DNA from: Neostapfia colusana
Lineage: Eukaryota > Streptophyta > Magnoliopsida > Poales > Poaceae
Direction: 5' to 3'
Length of the DNA stretch: 64,000 nt
Assembly: GCA_030760725.1 (NCBI GenBank)
Contig: JASWHV010000012.1
Location: 44,671,652-44,735,651, forward strand
Below are positions 57,125 through 64,000 of this stretch, piece after piece. A program made the position numbers and the translations under genes. The stretch's first letter is position 1; every line of letters begins with the position of its first letter. The notes beneath the pieces were generated by a model. That model was not told the DNA's origin, searched no databases, and saw only the letters and a program-made list of their open reading frames with translations.

Positions 57125-57720
57125 GCTGGCCACGTGGCGTGTTCGGAGCTCATCCCTGCGAAGTGGGGAGAGGTCCGCCGCTAAGCTGGCTACGTGGCAG
57201 GCTCGAGGCTCATCTCTGCAAAGGAGGAGAGGTCTGACCCTGTGGGACGCGTGTTGACCTGAGCTAGCCTCTGCGGAAGAAGCAAAGGCATTTTCCGCAG
57301 GACACATGTCACCTTCGGAGCTAGTCACCGCGGAAATCAGAGGACCAGTCACGCGGGATACGTGCCGATCTCAGAGCTCACCTCCGAGAAGTCCGGTTCC
57401 ATTAAACACATATCGTCTCCAGAGCTTATCTCCGGGAGGCCCGACACTTTTGGACACGTGTCAACCTTGAAGCACGTCTCTGAGGAAAGAAGGAAAGACC
57501 GGCACTAACACGTGGCATGCGCGGAGCCACCTCCGAGTAATAGAGGAGGTCCCGACTGCCAGGATACGTGGTGCACGTGGAGCTCACCTCTGAAGGAGAG
57601 GGAAGTCTTGCTCACTTGACATGCGGCACAACCGGAGCTTGTCCCTGCGGAGAGGGAGATACCAGGACCTGGTGGACACGTGGAGCCTCCGGAGCTCATC
57701 ACCGAGGAGGTAACGAGTTC
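57125..57720 (+). repeat. Tandem array of about 56-bp units with an ACGTG core (rightmost LTR)
   Basis: About eleven diverged units. Cores (CACGTG, TACGTG, CGCGTG, CACATG, GACATG) fall near 57131, 57191, 57248, 57303, 57359, 57417, 57455, 57509, 57565, 57619 and 57677. Most spacings are 54-60 bp, with one shortened unit. Units read GGACACGTGGAGCCTCCGGA then GCTCATC and a GGAGAGG-type purine stretch, close to the Sirevirus array unit. Confidence 0.85.
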
Positions 57721-57892
57721 TAGGAACGGTTTTTGGATTATGTACGCGTAGAAATACCGGAACAGAAACCGGCCTGAATTCCACAATGATACCGCACCAA
57801 ATCAACTAAAGATAAGTTGTAGGATTCAACGACAAATTTGAACAGGACTCTTATTCGGGATACAATCAGATTAGGACTCTTCTCTTCCCGAT

Positions 57893-57900
57893 TATAAATA
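57893..57900 (+). promoter_or_regulatory. TATA box in the rightmost LTR
   Basis: TATAAATA about 170 bp downstream of the G-box array, a plausible LTR promoter. Confidence 0.55.
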
Positions 57901-60045
57901 GAACCCAGAACCTCTGGCCGAAACCACAAACTTCTTTTCCAACTCCTGAGCCGATGACTTAGAGACCTAGTCCCAACCCGCCGAGTAAACCATCGCCGGA
58001 GTACAGCAGGGAAGATCGCCGGAGGAAAGCCCAACGATCTGAGGAGGACCTCGAGACCAAGAAGAACGTAAGGTAGGTCTCCAATACCACCTTACGACAT
58101 CATTGTGTTTTCTTTGCATCTGTTCTTTGATTCTTTTCGAACAGAAGCCTTCTCGTGGACAGATCACTTGATGATCAGGTTGATCTAAAGACAAGATCAT
58201 CGCCACGTCCACCTTTGATCCGAACACCTCTGTCCATGCAAGCCATGCAAGAACACGTACAAACCAATCTAATAAAACTAATCATAGGATAGCATGCATG
58301 TGCATCATCGCATCTAGTTTGAGGTTTATGCATGATATTGATTGCTGTGAATCTTGTATGCACGTGATCCTACCTAGCAGGACAAGCTCAGGGAGTTGTC
58401 TACGATGAACTGCAGTAACAAGGTTTTGAGATCCAGGAACAACCGGAACCGCAAGAACAAGGCAAGTGCCCCTTGACCATATTGATCCTATATTTTGGGT
58501 AAAAGTGTTTTGTTTTGCGAAAAGGTGTGTGTGCTGAGTCAAACATGATGGGAAACCCTTTTTATAGGAGTTGACTAGTTTTGGTTAAACCACCCTTGTC
58601 GCTAGGGAAGTTTATGGGTCGGGTATGATCTTTGCTTTATGCTTCGCTGAGTCCATGGGATTGAGAAGTGAGATAGATGTGTCTAGCTAACTGCACTTGT
58701 AATGATAATGAGAAACTGATGATGTTAATGAACATGGATCGGAGGGAGATCTAGGCAAGCCTGGGTTTGTGATTGAGGTAGCATGAGATGGTGGTTTACT
58801 TGCCGTAGATCTAAGGACCGATTCATGCATGCACATGCCAGGATAACAGTGCCACCACAAGGCCAAGTATGGGTGCGGCTTAGCTGAGTAATTAGGTAAG
58901 TTGCTAGAGTGTTATGGACTGTGGAAGGCGCGGGGAATGGGGGTCGAGTGAGGACTGCCCTGGGAACTGCATGGTACAAGAGGAGGCCCGTGGGTGGGAG
59001 AATTGGAGATTCTAGCCTGCCGGTGAAACCTTAGTGAGTCCATACATCTAGTAACCCCTTTGTAAATGCTATTTTGTGATCTCTTGGCCATACACCGACG
59101 GTTGTGTACTGGTATAATGGAGGTTCTGCAGTCGCCGACGGGTGATAAAATCACAAAATTGTGGGTAAAGAGGTGCAAACTCTGCAGAGACTAAAACTAT
59201 CATGATAGCCGATCTTACGGTCACGAGCGAATGGCCAACTGCCATGATTAGTTGGGATGGTTCTTGGGATGGTTCTTGGTTACAGTTATGGATTTTGGTT
59301 ATGGTTTGGTTTTGGGACTGTTGAGTCCGGGTGATAAGATGGTTGCATGACTGTTGAGTCATGGCAATGAGATTGGTCTCGGTGTGAGATGAAGTTGTTT
59401 ATGAGATAAGATGGTAGCGAATACGAGAAGGTATTCGTGAGATGGTAGCGAATACGAGGAGGTATTCGTGGGCAAGAATAAAGTTGGTTAATGTTCGGAT
59501 GGAACATGGAAAGTTATGGAGGTATGTTGGTAATTTAATACATGCGGGGATTACATTCATCTAAAGTTAAGTTGCTGTTTTATCATGGTTTTATAAATTG
59601 GTTTTTTTGCAAATGAGCCTTTTTATACCTACCTTGTTATGGGCTACATATCATGTTTTTCCCGCACTTGCTGAGTACATCATTGTACTCAACTTGCATT
59701 ATATTTCATCATCAGCAACAGAAGAAGATTTCTATGGAGACCAAGTGGAGCATTAGGCGCGTAATTTGTTCTCAACCTTGCCTGTGGAAGGGAGTAGAGA
59801 TGGAGCCACTTCTGCTTAGATTTGCTTCCGCATTAATTAAATTGCTTCCGCATTAGAATAAAGACTTCCGCTGTGAGCATGAGTCCAAGACTCATGAGAT
59901 ATTGTAATAAACTCTGTTATTCGTGGTAATATATATTCTGAATTCAGTTTGTGGATCATATGTGTATGTCTGATGAACATCCTGGGCACACATATGCATT
60001 AGTTCTCGGTTCCGTGGCTTTTTCACAGAATTGAGGGCGTCACAG

Positions 60046-60245
60046 ATTGGTATCAAAGCCACAGGTTGACAGTAGGTTACACGCCTAGATAGAAACCTTA
60101 GATTGATATTAGAGCCACGGGTTGACAGTAGGTTACACGCCTAGATAGAAATCTCAGATTGATATTAGAACCACGGGTTAACAGTAGGTTACACCCCTAA
60201 ATAGGAGTCACAGATTGGTAATAGACACAGATTGGTAGCTAAGCC
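60046..60245 (+). repeat. Primer-binding site and 56-bp tandem repeats containing it
   Basis: The PBS ATTGGTATCAAAGCC starts at 60046 next to the LTR end. The following sequence repeats with a 56-bp period: ATTGATATTAGAGCCACGGG at 60102, ATTGATATTAGAACCACGGG at 60158, then a shortened ATTGGTAATAG at 60214 and ATTGGTAGCTAAGCCACG at 60231. Each full unit continues GTTGACAGTAGGTTACACGC. Confidence 0.9.
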
Positions 60246-60469
60246 ACGCTGACCCAAGGAAGCATCCTAGGACGCTTAGATTGACCTTGAAACTACCTTG
60301 GCATAGGAAACCAGCCTTGAATAGGAGTTGTATGAGCCCTTGCAATGATTATTTGTGATTGTGTGCTTAGTGTGAGTTGTGGGACGTCCCCAAACGTTAT
60401 CCATATCCACCTGTAAGTAGAGAGAGGTGTGAGATGTTTCAGCACTTGTTCACATCCTCATATGGGCTA

Positions 60470-60470
<1 letters not shown>

Positions 60471-60518
<48 letters not shown>
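60471..60518. repeat. (TA)n microsatellite, about 24 units
   Basis: A perfect TA dinucleotide run in the leader of the rightmost element, 74 bp before its gag start codon. Confidence 0.95.
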
Positions 60519-60521
<3 letters not shown>

Positions 60522-60591
60522 CAACTCACCTTGATGCATATAGTTAAAGGGACCTACCTAACCTTCTATTCTATTTCGTCCTCTCTCACAG

Positions 60592-61735
60592 ATGGTGAGG
60601 GGAAACGCCGGCCGAAGGAACATCCGTGACGACCAAGAGGATGACCACGATGAAGTTTCTGTTAACCCCGGAGCTGGCGAGAACAACCTGGAAAGGTTGA
60701 TGGCCATGAAAAACCAGCTTATGCAAACCATGATCCAAACTTTGGGTCAGTTGCAGGCCAACAACAACCCCGTTCTGGCACCACCGCCACCACCACCGCC
60801 GGCTCACAACAGACTGGGAGAGTTCATGAGGACTCGGTCACCCACGTTTGCTCAAGCTAGTGATCCCATGGAGGTCGATGATTGGTTGAAATCCATGGAG
60901 AAGAAGCTTGCCATTGTTCAGTGCAATGACCGAGAGAAGGTTCTCTTTGCGTCACACCAACTTATGGGAGCTGCCGCTGACTGGTGGGATGCCCTATGCA
61001 ACGCCCATGTCAACCCGGAGACAATCACTTGGACTGAGTTCAAGGAGAGTTTCCGCTCTCATTACATCCCTGCTGGTGTAATGATGCTCAAGAGACAGGA
61101 ATTCGAAGGTCTCCGCCAAGGACAGAGAAGTGTGAATGAGTACCTCAACAAGTTCACGCAACTGTCCCGGTATGCCCCCGAGGATGTCAACTCAGACCAG
61201 AGAAAGCAGTACCTGTTCATGAGAGGATTGAACAATGAGATCCAGGTTCAGTCCTCAACAATGACTACGTAAGCTTCCAGAAGCTGGTTGACAAGGCTAT
61301 AGTGGTAGAAAGCAAGATCAAAGAGATCGAGCAAGAAGGCAAGAGGAAGATGCAATACCAGCCCGAAGGGAGCAATGTACGACCTCAGTACATGCCCCCA
61401 GCCACACCACAGTATAGGTCAACCACTCCTGCATACCGCCCTGGTCAGCCACCACAGCAACAACTCGTTGCACCAGCACCTCGCGTGCTCATGCCTCCTG
61501 CGCCCCGACCTAACAATGGCGCTCCTATTCAAAACCCCCGCCCCAACGTACCTGCTGCCGTAGGCAACAGGGCATGCTTTGCATGCGGAGAAATAGCACA
61601 CTTCGCGAACCAGTGCCCGAGGAGAGGCCCTGGACAACAAGGCAATGTGCCCAAGCAGAACCCGCGATCGAACGGAGGGGACAATCAAGGAAACCGTGGA
61701 CAACAGAACTATGCTCGCGACAACGTGAACCATGT
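60592..61735 (+). pseudogene. Gag of the rightmost gypsy element, frameshifted
   Basis: Starts at ATG 60592 (MVRGNAGRRNIRDDQ), has a proline run, then a gag capsid domain (DPMEVDDWLKSMEKKL, WWDALCNAHV, WTEFKESFRSHYIPAGVM, NEYLNKFTQLSRYAPEDV). A frameshift near 61253 moves it to another frame (FQKLVDKAIVVESKIKEIEQ), leading to a zinc knuckle CFACGEIAHFANQC at 61575-61616. Apart from that one frameshift gag is well preserved. Confidence 0.88.
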
Positions 61736-64000
61736 CTCTGCTGAGGAAGCACAACAGGCTGAGGACGTCGTAATTGGTATGTTCCTTGTCAACTCCAACC
61801 CAGCCACCATCTTATTTGATTCTGGAGCATCACATTCCTTCATATCATCCAAATATGTTGACAAACATCATCTACCCGTATCCCACTTAGAATGTGCTAT
61901 GTTAGTAAATTCTCCCGGAGGAGAAATGAGGACTAATATAGTATGTCCGAAAGTAAACCTTAAAATAAGGGGGGTAGACTTCCTTGCCAACCTTATTGTC
62001 TTGGACTCCCAAGGGATTGACATAATACTCGGGATGGATTGGTTAAGAAAGCACAACGGAGTAATCCAATGTGCTGAAAGGAGCGTGTAGTTGACAAACA
62101 AGCACGGTATTCGTGTCGAGTTTGAGTCAGCCCAGCAAACAACCGAACGGGCAATTTTGAACCACGTCGAAGGAACAACATTGGACAACATTCCAGTGGT
62201 TCAGGAATTTTTGGACGTGTTCTCGAAAGAGCTTCCAGGTATGCCACCTGACTGGGACATTGATTTTGCCATAGATTTGGTACCCGGAACTGCACCCATA
62301 GCCAAGAGACCCTATAGGATGCCCGTCAAATAACTAGTAGAACTCAAGAAGCAAATTCAGAACAGTTGGAGAAGGGTTTTATACGTCCAAGCTCGTCACC
62401 ATGGGGAGCTCCGGTGCTCTTCGTAGACAAGAAGGATGGAACCCAAAGGATGTGTGTGGACTATAGGTCTCTCAACGAGGTAACAATCAAGAACAAATAC
62501 CCTCTGCCCCGTATAGAGGACCTATTCGACCAAATAAAAGGAGCCCGAGTGTTCTCCAAGATAGATCTTCGGTCGGGATACTTCCAGCTGAAGATTTAGC
62601 CCTCCGATATACCCAAGACAACCTTTCGAATGCGGTATGGTTCGTATGAATATAACTTCATGTCTTTTGGGTTGACAAATGCACCGCATACTTCATGTAC
62701 CTTATGAACAAGGTTTTCATGGAGTACTTGGACAAGTTCGTCGTGGTTTTCATCGACGATATTATGGTGTATTCAAAAAGTGAGGAGGAGCATGAAGAAC
62801 ATTTGAAATTGACCTTGCAGAAATTGCGTGAGCATCAATTGTATGCCAAGCTTAACAAGTGTCAATTTTGGCTAAATAAAATATCTTTCCTAGGCCACAT
62901 TATCTCCAAGGAAGGGGTATCGGTTGATCCCGGAAAAGTGAGAGATGTTCTGAAGTGGGACCAACCGTAGAGCGTGAGGGATATTCAGAGTTTTCTTGGG
63001 ATGGCTGGATACTATCAACGCTTCATTAAAGACTTCTCTAAAATAGCAAAGCCTATGACGGAGTTGCTAATGAAGGGGAAGGTCTTCCAATGGACACCAG
63101 CCTGCCAAGGAAGTTTTGAGGAACTCAAAAAAAGGCTAACCACAGCACCGGTTCTGGTATTGCTAGTCGTAAGCAAGAGCTTTGACATATATTGTGATGC
63201 ATCCAGACAGGGGCTCGGATGTGTGCTCATGCAAGAAGGACAAGTGGTAGCCTATGCCTCACGACAATTAAAGAAGCACGAGCTTAATTATCCTACACAT
63301 GACTTAGAGCTAGCAGCAGTAGTGCATGCATTGAAGATTTGGAGACATTATATCATTGGTCATCGATGTGAGATCCATACGGATCATAAAAGCCTCAAGT
63401 ACATATTTACACAAACGGACTTGAATTTGAGGCAACGTCGATGGTTGGAACTCATCAAGGATTACGATGTTGGAATCAACTACCACCCCGGGAAGGCCAA
63501 TATAGTAGCTGATGCATTGAGCCGAAAGGGAGCATGTCACCAACTCACGGTTCGGGGGCTACCACCCGAACTACGTAAGGAGTTCGAACGGTTACACCTC
63601 GGATTCTTGAACAACATGGAAATAATGGAGATCCACTCCTCATTGGAGCAAGAGATAAGAGATGGCCAAGCAACGGATGAGGAGATCAAGGAGATCAAGG
63701 AAAGAATCCGACAAGGAATAGAGAAGGATTTCAAAGAAGATGAGAAGGGTACGCTTTGGCTAGGAAAAAAGATTTGTGTGCCTAACATAAAACACCTCCG
63801 CGACATGATATTGAGGGAAGCATATGATTCACCCTATTCTATACATCCCGGAAGTACCAAAATGTACAAGGACTTGAAGACTTGTTATTGGTGGGATGGT
63901 ATGAAAAGGGATATAGCTGAATACGTTGCCCTATGCGACACATGCCAACAGGTGAAGGCCGAACATCAAAGACCCGCTGGATTGTTGCAACCTTTGAAGG
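61736..64000 (+). pseudogene. Pol of the rightmost gypsy element, broken and cut by the window end
   Basis: Protease (ILFDSGASHSFIS, DSG at 61818), RT (IRPSSSPWGAPVLFVDKKDG, DLRSGYFQLKI, VVVFIDDIMVYS with FIDD at 62749-62760), RNase H (FDIYCDASRQGLGCVLMQ, THDLELAAVVHALKIW, NIVADALSRKG) and the integrase HHCC finger (YSIHPGSTKMY, ALCDTCQQVK). Breaks: TAG 62088-62090, TAA 62331-62333, a frameshift near 62355, TAG 62597-62599, a frameshift before 62695, and TAG 62968-62970. From 62971 the frame is open to the window end. In contrast to the nested chromovirus, the HHCC second histidine is intact here. Confidence 0.88.

Larger units (their letters stand above)
56972..60044 (+). repeat. 5' LTR of the rightmost gypsy element
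   Basis: About 3.07 kb, bounded by the inverted TGTGAC(A/G)CCCTCA ends and followed immediately by the PBS. It holds the G-box array and a TATA box. No gene inside is supported. Confidence 0.8.
56972..64000 (+). mobile_element. Ty3/gypsy element, 5' LTR and gag-pol, running off the right edge
   Basis: 5' LTR 56972-60044, an initiator tRNA-Met PBS within a 56-bp tandem repeat, a TA microsatellite, gag, protease, RT, RNase H and the start of integrase to the window end. The LTR begins TGTGACACCCTCA and ends TGAGGGCGTCACA, an inverted pair. The left flank ends GTTGA; whether this is duplicated on the right cannot be seen. Gag and pol have several breaks. Confidence 0.85.

Overview
This is a stretch of plant nuclear chromosome, almost certainly from a grass (Poaceae, probably a panicoid). 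Two ordinary nuclear genes are buried in layered LTR retrotransposons. The grass assignment rests on the GC-rich 5' ends of the genes, the retroelement types (Sirevirus-type copia, chromoviral and other Ty3/gypsy elements), an Au-type SINE, and MITE and hAT-type elements close to a gene.

Host genes. (1) A five-exon gene at 7806-10443 encodes a 197-residue protein with a UAP56-binding motif. I read it as a UIEF-type mRNA export adaptor. No long open frame reveals it; I assembled it from splice sites with consistent phase. A foldback MITE lies directly against its 5' leader and an hAT-like element lies further upstream. (2) A PPR protein with a DYW domain (about 49500-52079, no introns) resembles Arabidopsis At1g19720 but seems to lack the first PPR repeats.

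Repeats, left to right. 1-4105 holds reverse-strand LTR-like sequence and a gag-protease piece of a Ty3/gypsy element. 4106-5180 is a 5'-truncated, decayed LINE. 5503-6067 is a non-autonomous hAT-like element with an 8-bp target duplication. 6272-6727 is the foldback MITE.

13651-48931 is one nested cluster of about 35 kb. The outermost element is a Ty3/gypsy-type element with gag but no recognisable pol (target duplication GAGAG). A Sirevirus-like Ty1/copia element (14288-26974, duplication GAGGG) sits inside its 5' LTR. A reverse-strand chromovirus with LTRs of about 4.1 kb (33164-47443, duplication TGGGG) sits in its internal region. LTR divergence judged by eye agrees with this order: the outer element is oldest. 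Every retroelement reading frame carries stops or frameshifts.

53396-53556 is a SINE. 54180-56971 is part of a chromovirus-type LTR, cut by another Ty3/gypsy element (LTR 56972-60044, gag-pol from 60592) that runs off the right edge of the window.

The most unusual observation is that three structurally unrelated retrotransposons each carry a tandem array of related units of about 55-57 bp, each unit centred on an ACGTG (G-box/ABRE-like) core: in the LTR of the outer gypsy element, between pol and the env-like gene of the Sirevirus, and in the LTR of the rightmost gypsy element. A second is a primer-binding-site region repeated in tandem with a 56-bp period in the rightmost element.
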